From an uncultured Allomuricauda sp. (lineage in GTDB: Bacteria > Bacteroidota > Bacteroidia > Flavobacteriales > Flavobacteriaceae): a stretch of 64,000 bases of DNA. A program made the position numbers and the translations under genes. The notes below the pieces were generated by a model. That model saw only the letters and a program-made list of their open reading frames with translations. It ran no database searches and was not told where the DNA came from. Below are positions 50,769 through 60,053 of this stretch, in pieces. The stretch spans positions 1,178,001 to 1,242,000 of the forward strand of contig NZ_CANMOO010000001.1 in NCBI RefSeq assembly GCF_947499585.1, given 5' to 3'. Within the stretch, counting starts at the first letter, position 1. Each line of letters starts with the position of its first letter.

Positions 50769-51452
50769 ATGCTAAAGAACTTTACTCAATTTGTTTTACT
50801 TCTAGTATTGCTATGCTGTAGTTCACAATTAAAAGCTCAGGAAGAGGAACCTAAAGATTACATTGAATTTAATGACCGTAAGAATGTAGTTCATGGGGTT
50901 TATTTAGGGCTTACTGCTCACTATGGGGAATTGAAAAGTATACCTACCTATGGTTTTGGTTTTAAAATGGCCTATGTTGCCAATCAACAGTTTGAAGTTG
51001 GTATAGCGGCTACCGTTCTACAGTCAGACCAAGAGTTCATTACCGTTCAAGATGTTGACAATAAACTTATTGGAGCATATGTAGGAGCACACTTGGAACC
51101 TATTTTCTTTAGTAAAAAAAGGGTCAACCTATCTTTCCCTTTGTTCGTTGGAGTAGGCGGAATTGGTTACACAACCCCAGGGGAAGACGATTTTGATGAT
51201 GAATTTATAGATGACGAGTTTGAAAATGTAAATACTATTTTTGTTGTTGAACCGGGAGTAAGTGCACTTTTCAACATATCCAGATACGTACAATTAGAGG
51301 CAGGTGTCAAATACCGTTTCACAAATAAAATAGATTTGGCCACTAGTCCTATTAAGAGATTAAATGGCTTTTCTACTGGTATTGGCGTAAAAGTTGGCGT
51401 CTTTAATATGGGAAGAAATCGTTACAAGAAAAATATTTCGGAAAAAGAATAG
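50769..51452 (+). CDS. Putative outer-membrane beta-barrel protein
   Basis: The 227-aa protein has a Sec signal peptide (cleaved near LKAQE), then alternating hydrophobic strands with aromatic ends, as in eight-stranded outer-membrane barrels: VVHGVYLGLTAHYG, GFGFKMAYVANQQFEVGIAATV, IGAYVGAHLEPIFF, SFPLFVGVGGIGYT, FVVEPGVSALFNISRYVQLEAGVKYRF and GFSTGIGVKVGVFNMG. A loop of acidic residues (EDDFDDEFIDDEFE) sits in the middle. The very last residue is not aromatic, so barrel assignment is from the overall pattern. It is convergent with the his operon end. Confidence 0.72.
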   Translation: MLKNFTQFVLLLVLLCCSSQLKAQEEEPKDYIEFNDRKNVVHGVYLGLTAHYGELKSIPTYGFGFKMAYVANQQFEVGIAATVLQSDQEFITVQDVDNKLIGAYVGAHLEPIFFSKKRVNLSFPLFVGVGGIGYTTPGEDDFDDEFIDDEFENVNTIFVVEPGVSALFNISRYVQLEAGVKYRFTNKIDLATSPIKRLNGFSTGIGVKVGVFNMGRNRYKKNISEKE

Positions 51453-51460
51453 CACTCTAC

Positions 51461-52060
51461 CTATTTATGCCGCTCCATCAGCACCTTTTCAATATCATTC
51501 AGTGTGTATCCTTTAGCCTGTAACAATATCAAGTAGTGAAACAGTAGATCGGCACTCTCACTCAGAAAAAGTTCATCATTGTTGTCCTTTGCCTCAATAA
51601 CCGTCTCCACCGCTTCTTCCCCTACCTTTTGAGCTATTTTATTAATTCCCTTTCTAAAAAGTGATGCTACATAGCTATCGGGGTTTTCAACATCTTCTTT
51701 ACGGGATGTAATAATCTCTTCCAAAATGGAAAGAAACCCATACTCTTGAACATTTTCTTCTGCCCAACAAGTATCCGTTCCTTTATGGCAGGTTGGCCCT
51801 TCTGGATTTACAGAAACTAGTAAGGTATCATGATCACAATCATTTTTTATGCTTACAAGTCCTAAGAAGTTTCCACTCTCCTCGCCTTTTGTCCAAAGTC
51901 GATTTTTACTACGGCTAAAGAAGGTCACTTTTTTGGTCTCTTGGGTTACGGTTAGTGCTTCTTGATTCATATACCCCAACATTAAAACGTTCTTTGTTTG
52001 AGCATCTTGAACAATTACTGGAACCAATCCGTCTGCATTTTTGGTGAAGTCTATTTTCAT
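51461..52060 (-). CDS. hisI: Bifunctional phosphoribosyl-AMP cyclohydrolase / phosphoribosyl-ATP pyrophosphatase HisIE
   Basis: This 199-aa fused enzyme catalyses the second and third steps of histidine synthesis. The HisI domain (residues 1-105) shows MLGYMNQEAL near 27, VTFFSRSKNRLWTKGEESGNF near 45-66, KNDCDHDTLLV with metal-binding cysteine and histidine, and CHKGTDTCW. The HisE domain (about 112-199) shows YVASLFRKGINKIAQKVGEEAVETVIEAK and a SESADLLFHYLILL stretch. Fusion of hisI and hisE is usual in Bacteroidota. It is the last gene of the his operon, two bases after hisF. Confidence 0.95.
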   Translation of the reverse strand: MKIDFTKNADGLVPVIVQDAQTKNVLMLGYMNQEALTVTQETKKVTFFSRSKNRLWTKGEESGNFLGLVSIKNDCDHDTLLVSVNPEGPTCHKGTDTCWAEENVQEYGFLSILEEIITSRKEDVENPDSYVASLFRKGINKIAQKVGEEAVETVIEAKDNNDELFLSESADLLFHYLILLQAKGYTLNDIEKVLMERHK

Positions 52061-52062
52061 AT

Positions 52063-52818
52063 CTATAATCTAACGGGGATTCCCTCTTTCTTTAGTTCTT
52101 GTTTTAAATCTTTTATTTCGATTTCCTTAAAATGAAAAATACTGGCAGCCAAGGCAGCATCGGCTTTCCCATCAACAAAGGTATCTGTAAAATGTGAGAT
52201 AGCTCCTGCTCCGCCTGAAGCAATAATTGGAATATTGACAAGGGTAGACAATTTAGCCAAAGCCTTGTTCGCAAATCCGTTTTTTGTACCATCGTGATCC
52301 ATGGAAGTAAACAGAATTTCTCCTGCTCCACGTTCCTCAACTTCTTTGGCCCATTCAAACAAATCAATTTCCGTAGGCACTTTTCCACCTACCAAGTGTA
52401 CTTTCCAATTGCCATCTACTTGTTTGGCATCTATAGCAACCACAATGCATTGAGACCCAAATTTGGATACCAATTCATTGATTAACTCTGGTCTTTTTAC
52501 TGCTGAAGAATTGATAGAAACTTTGTCCGCTCCGTTTTGAAGCAAAACATCGACATCCTCGACTGATGATATTCCACCACCAACGGTAAATGGTATGTTG
52601 ACTTTTTCTGCAACGTGATACACTAGTTCCGCCAAAGTCTTTCTTCTTTCTTCAGTAGCCGAAATATCTAAGAATACCAGTTCATCCGCTCCTTCTTGGG
52701 CATAAATTTCTGCAAGTTCCACAGGGTCACCAGCATCCCTTAAATCAACAAAGTTGATTCCCTTTACGGTACGTCCGTTTTTAATATCCAAGCAAGGGAT
52801 TATTCTTTTCGTTAGCAT
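52063..52818 (-). CDS. hisF: Imidazole glycerol phosphate synthase cyclase subunit HisF
   Basis: HisF uses ammonia from HisH to turn PRFAR into imidazole glycerol phosphate and AICAR. The 251-aa (beta/alpha)8 barrel has the catalytic aspartates in [18 protein letters not shown] (D11) and VVAIDAKQ (near 130), the phosphate-binding loops FTVGGGISS and [12 protein letters not shown], and the [15 protein letters not shown] segment near 170. It directly abuts the DinB-like gene stop (one base after it) and is followed two bases later by hisIE. Confidence 0.96.
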   Translation of the reverse strand: MLTKRIIPCLDIKNGRTVKGINFVDLRDAGDPVELAEIYAQEGADELVFLDISATEERRKTLAELVYHVAEKVNIPFTVGGGISSVEDVDVLLQNGADKVSINSSAVKRPELINELVSKFGSQCIVVAIDAKQVDGNWKVHLVGGKVPTEIDLFEWAKEVEERGAGEILFTSMDHDGTKNGFANKALAKLSTLVNIPIIASGGAGAISHFTDTFVDGKADAALAASIFHFKEIEIKDLKQELKKEGIPVRL

Positions 52819-53331
52819 TTAATCTTCATTTTTTACCGTGAGGTCTACTCCATCATAAAATCCCAGATCTCTATTATTCAATATCTTGGTCCACAATGCT
52901 ATTTGCCCTGTATGATAAGACAAATGCTCAACTACATGAACAATGTTTCCAACACCAGAAAACTCAAAACCCTGGACCGATCTTTTCTTTAATAACTCTT
53001 CAATAGTAACTTCTGAAATGGCTTTTTTTGCGTCTTCAACTGTAGAAACCAACTTCTGAAAAAGTTCGTTTTTGGTATATCCTGACAATACTGAAAACTC
53101 TTCATCACGATTTCGATTGTCCTCTATACCTTGAAGTGAAGCAATTCCGTATTGGGTAATGTTACCGCATAAGTGCAAGATTAAATTTCCAATACTATTG
53201 GTCGCTTCATTTGGCTTCTGCCAAATTACTTCTTCAGACAACTTGTCTAAGCAAATTTTTATCATTCTTAGACTTTCGTCCATTCGATAATTTGCATTGA
53301 GCACAAATTCCTCTTGTATCTGATTATCCAT
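52819..53331 (-). CDS. DinB-like four-helix protein (DUF1572-type) inside the his operon
   Basis: The 170-aa protein is a DinB/YfiT-like four-helix bundle. A metal-site histidine pattern is suggested by [14 protein letters not shown] near residue 50, [20 protein letters not shown] near 130-150 and a [11 protein letters not shown] segment typical of DUF1572/DinB_2 proteins. Members include metal-dependent thiol transferases. There is no known histidine step for it. It is embedded in the operon, with its start overlapping hisA by eight bases and its stop abutting hisF, so it is co-translated with the pathway. Confidence 0.8.
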   Translation of the reverse strand: MDNQIQEEFVLNANYRMDESLRMIKICLDKLSEEVIWQKPNEATNSIGNLILHLCGNITQYGIASLQGIEDNRNRDEEFSVLSGYTKNELFQKLVSTVEDAKKAISEVTIEELLKKRSVQGFEFSGVGNIVHVVEHLSYHTGQIALWTKILNNRDLGFYDGVDLTVKNED

Positions 53332-54103
53332 TTTCCAAAATATAATTTTCCAACTGTTTCAAACTAATTCTGTTTTCATAGATGGCTTTACCTATAATGG
53401 TTCCTTCACAACCAATTTCTGCTAGTTTCGGCAATTCTTCAAAACTGGAAATGCCACCACTGGCAATCAAGTTTATGCCAACAACTTCTGTATCTTCAAC
53501 TCCACTCCCTGTAACTGAAGTTTCATTTTTCATGGTCTTGGACAAAATCTTTTTATAAAGATCAAATGATGGGCCTTCCAGCATTCCATCTTTACTGATA
53601 TCCGTACAAATGATGTATTTAACTCCTTTTTTCTGATAGGATTGAATAAAAGGGATTAACTCCTTATCAGAATCTTCCAACCATCCGGAGATTGATACTT
53701 TTTCATCTTTGGCGTCAGCACCCAAAATGATTTTTGTTGAGCCGTATTTTTGTAGCCACCTCAAAAAGATTTCTTTATCCTTTACGGCAATACTCCCTCC
53801 TGTTATTTGACTTGCGCCGCACTCAAAAGCGATGTGTAAGTCCTCATCCGTCTTTAAGCCACCTCCAAAATCAATTTTTAAACTGGTCTTGGTCGCGATA
53901 CTTTCCAACACTTTATGGTTGACAATATGCTTTGATTTGGCACCATCTAAATCCACCAAATGTAAATGCTCTATTCCATGAGCCTCAAATTGCATGGCAA
54001 CTTCCAATGGATTTTCATTGTATACTTTTTTGGTGTCATAATCGCCTTTGGATAATCTGACACACTTACCGTCGATAATATCTATAGCTGGAATTATTCG
54101 CAT
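53324..54103 (-). CDS. hisA: Phosphoribosylformimino-5-aminoimidazole carboxamide ribotide isomerase HisA
   Basis: HisA isomerises ProFAR to PRFAR. The 259-aa barrel has the catalytic aspartate in [19 protein letters not shown] (D8), the second in [17 protein letters not shown] near 140, and phosphate loops [13 protein letters not shown] and [15 protein letters not shown] short insertion ([20 protein letters not shown]) near 185-205 lengthens the protein relative to usual HisA of about 240 aa. It starts right after the GNAT stop and overlaps the DinB-like gene. Confidence 0.95.
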   Translation of the reverse strand: MRIIPAIDIIDGKCVRLSKGDYDTKKVYNENPLEVAMQFEAHGIEHLHLVDLDGAKSKHIVNHKVLESIATKTSLKIDFGGGLKTDEDLHIAFECGASQITGGSIAVKDKEIFLRWLQKYGSTKIILGADAKDEKVSISGWLEDSDKELIPFIQSYQKKGVKYIICTDISKDGMLEGPSFDLYKKILSKTMKNETSVTGSGVEDTEVVGINLIASGGISSFEELPKLAEIGCEGTIIGKAIYENRISLKQLENYILENG

Positions 54104-54520
54104 TTAGTTCTTCTTTTTAAACATCCATGTTTCAGGATTGGGAATGGATTCAAAACCATAAGTCGCATAAAGTGAATGGGCATCATTGGTGCGTAATCCC
54201 ATTCCATTTACATTTTGTAATTCCGGGTAATTAAAAATATAGTCCAAAAGCATTTTTCCGATTCCTTTTCCTTGATGTTTTTCTACAACAAAAACATCCA
54301 TTAACCACGCGAAAACCACAAAATCCGTAGCAATTCTGGCAAAGGCAATTTGTTCTCCATCTTTGGCGAAAACACCAAAACATAATGCATTCTCCATAGA
54401 TTTAACCACCAACTCCTCACTTCTTCCTTTCGCCCAATAGGATTCTACGGAAAGGTATCTATGAATCAATGGGGCATCCATTTTTGATTTCTCAGTCGAT
54501 ATATAAAAATCAGCACTCAT
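54104..54520 (-). CDS. GNAT-family N-acetyltransferase inside the his operon (1)
   Basis: The 138-aa protein is a GNAT acetyltransferase, with the acetyl-CoA-binding motif VVEKHQGKGIGKMLLDYIF near residue 75-95 (Q/RxxGxG/A), preceded by FVVFAWLMDVFVV and followed by MGLRTNDAHSLYATYGFESIPN. The acceptor is unknown. Its ATG overlaps the hisH stop by one base, and its stop abuts the hisA start, so it is translated as part of the operon. Single GNAT genes inside amino-acid operons are seen in Bacteroidota, without a known function. Confidence 0.87.
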   Translation of the reverse strand: MSADFYISTEKSKMDAPLIHRYLSVESYWAKGRSEELVVKSMENALCFGVFAKDGEQIAFARIATDFVVFAWLMDVFVVEKHQGKGIGKMLLDYIFNYPELQNVNGMGLRTNDAHSLYATYGFESIPNPETWMFKKKN

Positions 54521-55101
54521 TATAGTTCTAAAAAGTTTTTCAAAATCTGTGCTCCTACGTCACTACTTTTTTCAGGGTGAAATTGTGTTCCATAAAAATT
54601 ATCTTTCTGCAATGCCGCGCTATATCCCAGGGCATATTCTGATTCTGCTATAGTTTCATCACCAAGTGGCGCATAATAACTGTGCACCAAATAAATATGG
54701 GATTTTTCCGGAATGGTTTTGAATAAATCTGATTTTAACTCACCGATTTCATTCCACCCTATTTGAGGCACTTTTACAGATTTTGGAAACTTCACCACAT
54801 CTAAATCAAAAATTCCAAGCCCATCAGTATTTCCTTCTTCGGAAAAATTACACATCAACTGCATTCCTAAACAAATACCCAAAACAGGCTGGTTTAAATT
54901 AGGGATTATCTTATCCAAACCACTTGTTCTTAACTTGGTCATTGCAGAGCTTGCTTCGCCTACCCCGGGAAATATTACTTTATCCGCATTTTGGATCTCC
55001 GCTACATTATCACTCAAAATAGCTTCGTACCCTAATCGCTGTATTGCAAATTTGATGCTTTGTATGTTTCCAGCTCCGTAATTTATGATAACAATTTTCA
55101 T
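54520..55101 (-). CDS. hisH: Imidazole glycerol phosphate synthase glutamine amidotransferase subunit HisH
   Basis: HisH releases ammonia from glutamine for HisF. The 193-aa class I amidotransferase has the nucleophile cysteine in VLGICLGMQLM near residue 77, the oxyanion PGVGEAS segment near 50, and the catalytic histidine and glutamate in YGTQFHPEKSS near 175. It directly abuts hisB on one side and overlaps the GNAT gene by one base on the other. HisF is encoded three genes downstream. Confidence 0.96.
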   Translation of the reverse strand: MKIVIINYGAGNIQSIKFAIQRLGYEAILSDNVAEIQNADKVIFPGVGEASSAMTKLRTSGLDKIIPNLNQPVLGICLGMQLMCNFSEEGNTDGLGIFDLDVVKFPKSVKVPQIGWNEIGELKSDLFKTIPEKSHIYLVHSYYAPLGDETIAESEYALGYSAALQKDNFYGTQFHPEKSSDVGAQILKNFLEL

Positions 55102-56238
55102 CTACAGCATTCCTTTTGTAGATGGCAACACCATCTTTTCAACATCTCTTTTCACCGCCATTTTAATTGATTTTGCAAATGCTTTAAAAATTGCTTCAAT
55201 TTTATGGTGCTCATTTGTTCCTTCAGCTTTAACATTCAGGTTGGCCTTGGCGCCATCTGTAAAGGATTTAAAAAAGTGATGAAACATCTCTGTTGGCATG
55301 TCACCCACTTTTTCACGATTAAAGCTTGCATCCCAAACCAACCAATTACGTCCACCAAAATCAATTGCTACTTGTGCCAAGCAATCATCCATGGGTAAAC
55401 AGAACCCATAACGTTCTATGCCAAGTTTATTTCCTAGAGCTTTAGAAAACACCTCCCCTAATGCAATGGCTGTATCTTCAATGGTATGGTGTTCATCCAC
55501 TTCTAAATCACCATTTACCTTTATTTCCAAATCCATTTGCCCGTGTCTGGCAAGTTGGTCCAACATATGATCAAAAAATGCCAGCCCCGTTTTGATATTG
55601 CTTTTTCCAGTCCCATCTAGATTTAATTTAATTTGAATATCCGTTTCATTGGTCTTTCTTGAAATCTCTGAAACCCGATTTTCCAACTTTAAAAATTCAT
55701 AGATTTTCTCCCAATCATTGCTCTCTAAAACGATATGGTCGTCAAGTTCTTCTCGCTTTACAGTAATTTCCCCTGCTCCTAAATTGGTCTTATCATTAAT
55801 AAAAATTCCTTTTGCACCCAGGTTTTTGGCCAGTTCTATATCCGTTAACCGATCACCAAGCACAAATGAATTTTCAAGATCATATTCTTCCGTAAAGTAT
55901 TCAGTTAGCAAACCAGTTCCAGGTTTTCTTGTATCGGCATTGTCTTTAGGAAATGTCCGGTCTATAAAAACCTTATCAAAAACAACTCCTTCATTTTCAA
56001 AGGATTTCAAAATGAAATCATGAACAGGCCAGAAGTTCTCCTCTGGAAAGATATCAGTACCTAGACCATCTTGATTGGTAATCATGACCAATTCATAATC
56101 CAACTCTTTTGCAATTTTACCTAAGAATGTAAATGCTTTGGGATAGAAAATCATTTTTTCAAATGCATCTATCTGTTCATCAACAGTTTCTTTTATGATG
56201 GTACCATCTCTATCTATAAAAAGTACTTTTTTAGCCAT
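55102..56238 (-). CDS. hisB: Bifunctional histidinol-phosphatase / imidazoleglycerol-phosphate dehydratase HisB
   Basis: The 378-aa fused protein has an N-terminal HAD-type phosphatase (residues 1-165) and a C-terminal IGPD domain (about 185-378). The phosphatase motif is FIDRDGTII (D8, D10), with an [12 protein letters not shown] motif near 138. The IGPD domain shows the metal-binding [17 protein letters not shown] near 215-231, [16 protein letters not shown] near 241-256 and [19 protein letters not shown] near 342-360. The zinc-finger cysteines found in gamma-proteobacterial HisB-N are not evident. It overlaps hisC by one base (TAATG) and abuts hisH. Confidence 0.96.
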   Translation of the reverse strand: MAKKVLFIDRDGTIIKETVDEQIDAFEKMIFYPKAFTFLGKIAKELDYELVMITNQDGLGTDIFPEENFWPVHDFILKSFENEGVVFDKVFIDRTFPKDNADTRKPGTGLLTEYFTEEYDLENSFVLGDRLTDIELAKNLGAKGIFINDKTNLGAGEITVKREELDDHIVLESNDWEKIYEFLKLENRVSEISRKTNETDIQIKLNLDGTGKSNIKTGLAFFDHMLDQLARHGQMDLEIKVNGDLEVDEHHTIEDTAIALGEVFSKALGNKLGIERYGFCLPMDDCLAQVAIDFGGRNWLVWDASFNREKVGDMPTEMFHHFFKSFTDGAKANLNVKAEGTNEHHKIEAIFKAFAKSIKMAVKRDVEKMVLPSTKGML

Positions 56239-57281
56239 TACTTTAGTTCTTTTAAAATAGCAATCAGTTTTTTGTTCTCATCCGGAGTACCTACTGTAAA
56301 CCTTAAAGTATTTTCACACAAAGGCTGATTACTTCTGTTACGCACCACAACTTGTGCCTCCAAGAGTTCTCGATATCTTTTGTCCGCATCATCAACCTTC
56401 ACCAACACAAAATTTGAATCTGATGGGTAAGTCTTATTCACAAAATCCAATTCATTCAATGCTTGAACCAAAGTTTTGCGTTCTTTTAAAATCTGCTCAA
56501 CTTCCTCTTGAACCATTGTATCATCTAGTACTCTTTTAAGCGCTTGATACTGGGTAAGCTGATTTATGTTGTATGGCGGTTTTATTTTGTTAAGGATAGC
56601 AATAATTTCTGCGGATGCATAGCATATCCCCAATCGAATACCTGCCATACCGTAGGCTTTGGATAATGTCTGGGTAACAATCAGATTTGGATGGTTAACC
56701 AAAACAGATAACCAACTCTCGTTTTCTGAGAAATCAACATAGGCTTCGTCTATGACAACCAGACCATTGAAATTCTCTAATAATTGTTCTATACTTTTCT
56801 TTTGAAAGGCATTGCCCGTAGGATTGTTAGGTGAACAAATGAATATAATCTTGGTTTTCTCATCTACATTTTCTAGGATTTGGAATACATCTGGTTCAAA
56901 ATCAGCTGTTAATAAAATTTCTCTATTCTCAATGGCATTTATTCCCGATAAGACTTTGTACATGCCATACGTTGGAGGCAAAGTGATAACATTATCTCTG
57001 TTAGGCTCGCAGAATGCCCTAAATATCAAATCTAAAACTTCATCACTACCATTTCCTAGGAGAATATTCGCTTCAAGAACCTGTTTCTGTTCTGCCAAAA
57101 GTGTTTTTAGACTTCGCTGTTGTGGGTCGGGATAACGATTTAGACCATTTTCAAAAGGGTTCTCATTAGCATCTAAAAAAATCATTTTAGAACCATCAGA
57201 AACATACTCATCTCTTGCTGATGAATAAGGCTTTAGCTCCCTAACTGTCTCGCGTACTAATTTATCTATATTGAAAACCAT
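56238..57281 (-). CDS. hisC: Histidinol-phosphate aminotransferase HisC
   Basis: HisC is a PLP enzyme that transaminates imidazole acetol phosphate with glutamate. The 347-aa protein shows the N-terminal [19 protein letters not shown] substrate loop near 33-52, [13 protein letters not shown] near 75, [10 protein letters not shown] near 150, [12 protein letters not shown] near 172, and the PLP lysine in [16 protein letters not shown] near 207. It lies two bases after hisD and overlaps hisB by one base. Confidence 0.96.
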   Translation of the reverse strand: MVFNIDKLVRETVRELKPYSSARDEYVSDGSKMIFLDANENPFENGLNRYPDPQQRSLKTLLAEQKQVLEANILLGNGSDEVLDLIFRAFCEPNRDNVITLPPTYGMYKVLSGINAIENREILLTADFEPDVFQILENVDEKTKIIFICSPNNPTGNAFQKKSIEQLLENFNGLVVIDEAYVDFSENESWLSVLVNHPNLIVTQTLSKAYGMAGIRLGICYASAEIIAILNKIKPPYNINQLTQYQALKRVLDDTMVQEEVEQILKERKTLVQALNELDFVNKTYPSDSNFVLVKVDDADKRYRELLEAQVVVRNRSNQPLCENTLRFTVGTPDENKKLIAILKELK

Positions 57282-57283
57282 GG

Positions 57284-58567
57284 TTATTCCAAACTTTTTA
57301 ATCTCAAGGTCACAGCATTTTTGTGTGCATGCAAACCTTCTGCTTCTGCCATTAGCTCAATTGCATTACCAATGCCCAATATTCCTTCCTGATTTATTTT
57401 TTGAAAAGTCATACTCTTCATAAAACTATCAAGGTTTACACCACTATATTGCTTTGCATATCCGTTTGTGGGGAGGGTATGATTGGTTCCTGATGCATAG
57501 TCTCCTGCACTTTCAGGTGTATAGTTTCCTATAAATACTGAGCCTGCATTGACCGTATTCTCAATAAAAAATTCTTCATTTTCCACGCAGACAATATAAT
57601 GTTCAGGGCCATATTCATTAATCAAATCAATTGCATTTTCATCGTTATCTATTAAAATAAGCTTGCTGTTCCCAATGGCTTTTTCAGCTATAGCTTTACG
57701 CGGAAGTGACTGTATTTGATTTTCTATTTCCACTGCAACATCATTTAATAGTTTTTCTGAAGTAGAAACCAATATGACCTGACTATCTATACCGTGTTCC
57801 GCTTGGCTCAATAAGTCTGATGCCACAAAGGCGGCATTGGCAGAATCATCAGCCACAACCAACAACTCACTTGGTCCTGCTGGCATGTCTATAGCTACTC
57901 CATATTTTGTCGCTATTTGCTTAGCTACAGTAACGTATTGATTTCCTGGTCCAAATATCTTATAAACTTTTGGGATGGCATTTGTCCCAAAGGTCATGCC
58001 CGCTATGGCTTGTATACCGCCAACTTTGAAAATCTGTGTTACTCCGCACAGTTGAGCTGTATACAAAATTGTTGGATTGATTTTTCCTTTTTGGTCAGGT
58101 GGCGTGCAAAGGATGATCTCTTTGCAACCGGCAATCTTAGCAGGAACTGCCAACATCAAAATTGTAGAAAACAAGGGAGCGGTACCTCCTGGAATATACA
58201 GTCCTACTTTTTGAATAGGTTTTTTCTCTTGCCAACACAGAACCCCAGGCATTGTTTCCAACGCTACTTTTTCTGTTTTTTGAGCAGTATGAAACCTTTC
58301 AATATTTTTTTTGGCTAAAGAAATGGCTTGTTTCAACTCTTCTGAAACTTCAGTTGATGCCTTTTCTAATTCTTCTTTAGAAACCAAAAACGACTCTAAT
58401 TGAATCTTGTCAAATTTTTTAGTATAATTTCTTATGGCCGTATCTCCATCGGCTTTTATCTCCTCAAAAATTGTATTGACTGTTTCTTCAATATCCGAAA
58501 CGCTTTGAGTTGGCCTTTTTAGTAGCTCTTCCCATTTTTCTCTATTTGGATAACTAATTTTCTGCAT
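57284..58567 (-). CDS. hisD: Histidinol dehydrogenase HisD
   Basis: HisD carries out the last two oxidations, histidinol to histidine, using NAD and zinc. The 427-aa protein shows GLYIPGGTAPLFSTILM near residue 118, IFGPGNQYVTVAKQ near 215, DMPAGPSELLVVADD near 236, the SQAEHGIDSQVILVS segment with zinc ligands Q and H near 257, and NEYGPEHYIV and SAGDYASGTNHTLPTNG with the catalytic E and H near 320-365. It is separated from the upstream GNAT gene by six bases. Confidence 0.96.
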   Translation of the reverse strand: MQKISYPNREKWEELLKRPTQSVSDIEETVNTIFEEIKADGDTAIRNYTKKFDKIQLESFLVSKEELEKASTEVSEELKQAISLAKKNIERFHTAQKTEKVALETMPGVLCWQEKKPIQKVGLYIPGGTAPLFSTILMLAVPAKIAGCKEIILCTPPDQKGKINPTILYTAQLCGVTQIFKVGGIQAIAGMTFGTNAIPKVYKIFGPGNQYVTVAKQIATKYGVAIDMPAGPSELLVVADDSANAAFVASDLLSQAEHGIDSQVILVSTSEKLLNDVAVEIENQIQSLPRKAIAEKAIGNSKLILIDNDENAIDLINEYGPEHYIVCVENEEFFIENTVNAGSVFIGNYTPESAGDYASGTNHTLPTNGYAKQYSGVNLDSFMKSMTFQKINQEGILGIGNAIELMAEAEGLHAHKNAVTLRLKSLE

Positions 58568-58573
58568 AGCTTT

Positions 58574-58993
58574 TCAAAATCTTTTTTGATAGTGATAGCC
58601 TACCATTTGATAGCCCTCTCTTTCCCAGAACTTTTGACCGGATTTGTTCTTTGTATAACAATTAAGTTCAGAACCTTTACACCCAATGGATATAGCGTAA
58701 TTAAAAATCCATTCCATCATATGCTTGCCAACGCCTTTACCTTGGTATTCTGGCAGAATGAATACATTATCCAATTCAATATGCTTTCCAATATAATATT
58801 TGGTCAATATCCATAAACCAGAAATGCCAATAAGCTTGGAACTGTCATAAGCACCAACACACTGATATCCATTGGAAAACATCTCCTCTAATCTTTCATT
58901 TAATACTTCAACAGAAATAGAAGGGTCAAGTCTGCTCAAAAATGGAACAATTGTTTTTTTGTCCTTTTGTCCTATAAAAGCTATGTTGTACAT
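58574..58993 (-). CDS. GNAT-family N-acetyltransferase inside the his operon (2)
   Basis: The 139-aa protein is a GNAT enzyme: the acetyl-CoA loop is LPEYQGKGVGKHMMEWIFNYA near residue 81-101, preceded by KHIELDNVFI and followed by ELNCYTKNKSGQKFWEREGYQMVGYH. I put the start at the ATG at 58993, one base after the hisG stop; the frame is open to a TTG at 59014, which would overlap hisG. It differs from the other operon GNAT in sequence, so it is not a recent duplicate. Its substrate is unknown. Confidence 0.87.
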   Translation of the reverse strand: MYNIAFIGQKDKKTIVPFLSRLDPSISVEVLNERLEEMFSNGYQCVGAYDSSKLIGISGLWILTKYYIGKHIELDNVFILPEYQGKGVGKHMMEWIFNYAISIGCKGSELNCYTKNKSGQKFWEREGYQMVGYHYQKRF

Positions 58994-58994
58994 A

Positions 58995-59852
58995 TTATAA
59001 AACCATTTTTTCAATTGGGCAAACCAAAATCCCTTCAGCTCCAGCCAATTTTAATTCGTCTATGACTTCCCAAAAAGTGTCCTTCTTGATTACGGTATGT
59101 ACGGAACTCCAACCTTCTTCTGCTAATGGCAATACCGTGGGACTGCGCATTCCAGGCAATAAGGCAATAATGTCATCCAGCTTTTCATTAGGTGCATTCA
59201 GTAAAACATATTTATTCTGTCTTCCTTGCAATACTGATTTTATTCTAAAACGTAGCTTTTTCAGAATTTCCTTTCGTTCTTCTGAAATCTTTGAAGAGAC
59301 GGCCAATACCGCTTCACTCTTTAAGATTACCTCTACCTCTTTTAAATTGTTTTTAAAAAGAGTGCTCCCACTGGAAACGATATCACAAATGCCATCTGCC
59401 AAACCAATATTGGGAGCTATTTCCACAGACCCATTAATTATATGTAAATCTGCATTTACACCTTTGGACTTTAGGTAATCATTGACAGTATTTGGATACG
59501 AAGTAGCTATGCGTTTACCTTCTAAATCTTGAACAGAATTGTATGATACACCTTTAGGCACCGCCAAACATACCCTGCATTTTGAAAAGTTCAATTTTTC
59601 AGCTATGGTAATGTCCACTCCTTTTTCTACCAACACGTTTTCTCCAAGGATAGCGATATCAACTACACCATCTCTTAGATATTGGGGAATGTCACCATTT
59701 CTAAGGTATAGTACTTCTAATGGAAAATTGCGTGCCGTGGCTTTTAGTTGATCCTTTCCATTATCAATAGAAATTCCGCAATCTTTTAAAATTTTTAAGG
59801 AGTCTTCGTTTAAACGTCCACTCTTTTGAACAGCAATTCTAATTTTTGTCAT
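58995..59852 (-). CDS. hisG: ATP phosphoribosyltransferase HisG (long form)
   Basis: HisG commits PRPP and ATP to histidine synthesis. The 285-aa long form has catalytic domains I and II and a C-terminal ACT-like regulatory domain (about residues 212-285). It starts MTKIRIAVQKSGRLNEDSL, with RNGDIPQYLRDGVVDIAILGENVL near 55 and the PRPP loop ICDIVSSGSTLFKNNL near 160. The long form does not need HisZ and is feedback-inhibited by histidine through its C-terminal domain. I chose the ATG at 59852; the frame opens to a TTG at 59894, which lies in the terminator of the leader and would not be used. It is the first structural gene of the operon. Confidence 0.95.
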   Translation of the reverse strand: MTKIRIAVQKSGRLNEDSLKILKDCGISIDNGKDQLKATARNFPLEVLYLRNGDIPQYLRDGVVDIAILGENVLVEKGVDITIAEKLNFSKCRVCLAVPKGVSYNSVQDLEGKRIATSYPNTVNDYLKSKGVNADLHIINGSVEIAPNIGLADGICDIVSSGSTLFKNNLKEVEVILKSEAVLAVSSKISEERKEILKKLRFRIKSVLQGRQNKYVLLNAPNEKLDDIIALLPGMRSPTVLPLAEEGWSSVHTVIKKDTFWEVIDELKLAGAEGILVCPIEKMVL

Positions 59853-59894
59853 TTCATTACATTTTGTTTGGAAATCAAACAGGTACAAAAACAA

Positions 59895-59920
59895 AACCCG
59901 TTTGATTTCTCAAACGGGTT
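59895..59920 (-). terminator. Attenuator terminator of the his operon
   Basis: An 11-bp perfect stem (59910-59920 with 59895-59905, four-base loop) reads on the minus strand AACCCGTTTGA...TCAAACGGGTT and is followed by TTGTTTTTGT. It lies about 30 bases after the leader-peptide stop and about 40 bases before the hisG ATG, the place of a his attenuator. Competing anti-terminator pairings were not resolved. Confidence 0.85.
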
Positions 59921-59950
59921 AGAATATATTTTAAAAACAACAATACATTT

Positions 59951-60007
59951 CTATCTCGCCTGAGTGCAAGTATAAAAATGGTGATGATGTGTGTTGTTAT
60001 TTCTCAT
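59951..60007 (-). CDS. hisL: his operon leader peptide (18 aa, four consecutive His)
   Basis: A minus-strand frame starts with ATG at 60007 and ends with TAG at 59951. It encodes the 18-residue peptide MRNNNTHHHHFYTCTQAR. Four histidine codons in a row (CAT CAT CAC CAT) are the mark of a his leader, at which the ribosome stalls when charged tRNA-His is scarce. A perfect -7 box ends only nine bases upstream, so the message begins close to the ATG and the peptide may be translated as a nearly leaderless frame. The hairpin at 59895-59920 follows. Confidence 0.9.
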   Translation of the reverse strand: MRNNNTHHHHFYTCTQAR

Positions 60008-60015
60008 TTCGACTT

Positions 60016-60046
60016 CAAAAGTAGAATATATTTTTATATCAAAAAA
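60016..60046 (-). promoter_or_regulatory. Candidate promoter of the his operon
   Basis: On the minus strand a TACTTTTG box (60023-60016) matches TAnnTTTG exactly; a T-run at 60046-60043 lies 19 bases upstream in the place of the -33 box, which itself is weak. The promoter partly overlaps the end of the prohibitin gene region. Confidence 0.5.
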
Positions 60047-60053
60047 GAGTTAT

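Noticed and set aside
57917..58318. A 133-codon plus-strand open frame over hisD
   Set aside because: It lies opposite the conserved hisD coding sequence and has cysteine-rich, low-quality composition typical of antisense translation.
59062..59478. A 138-codon plus-strand open frame over hisG
   Set aside because: It is a reverse-frame shadow of hisG with no recognisable domain.
59853..59894. Upstream TTG start for hisG
   Set aside because: It would begin within the attenuator terminator and T tract, while the ATG at 59852 fits the family N-terminus.
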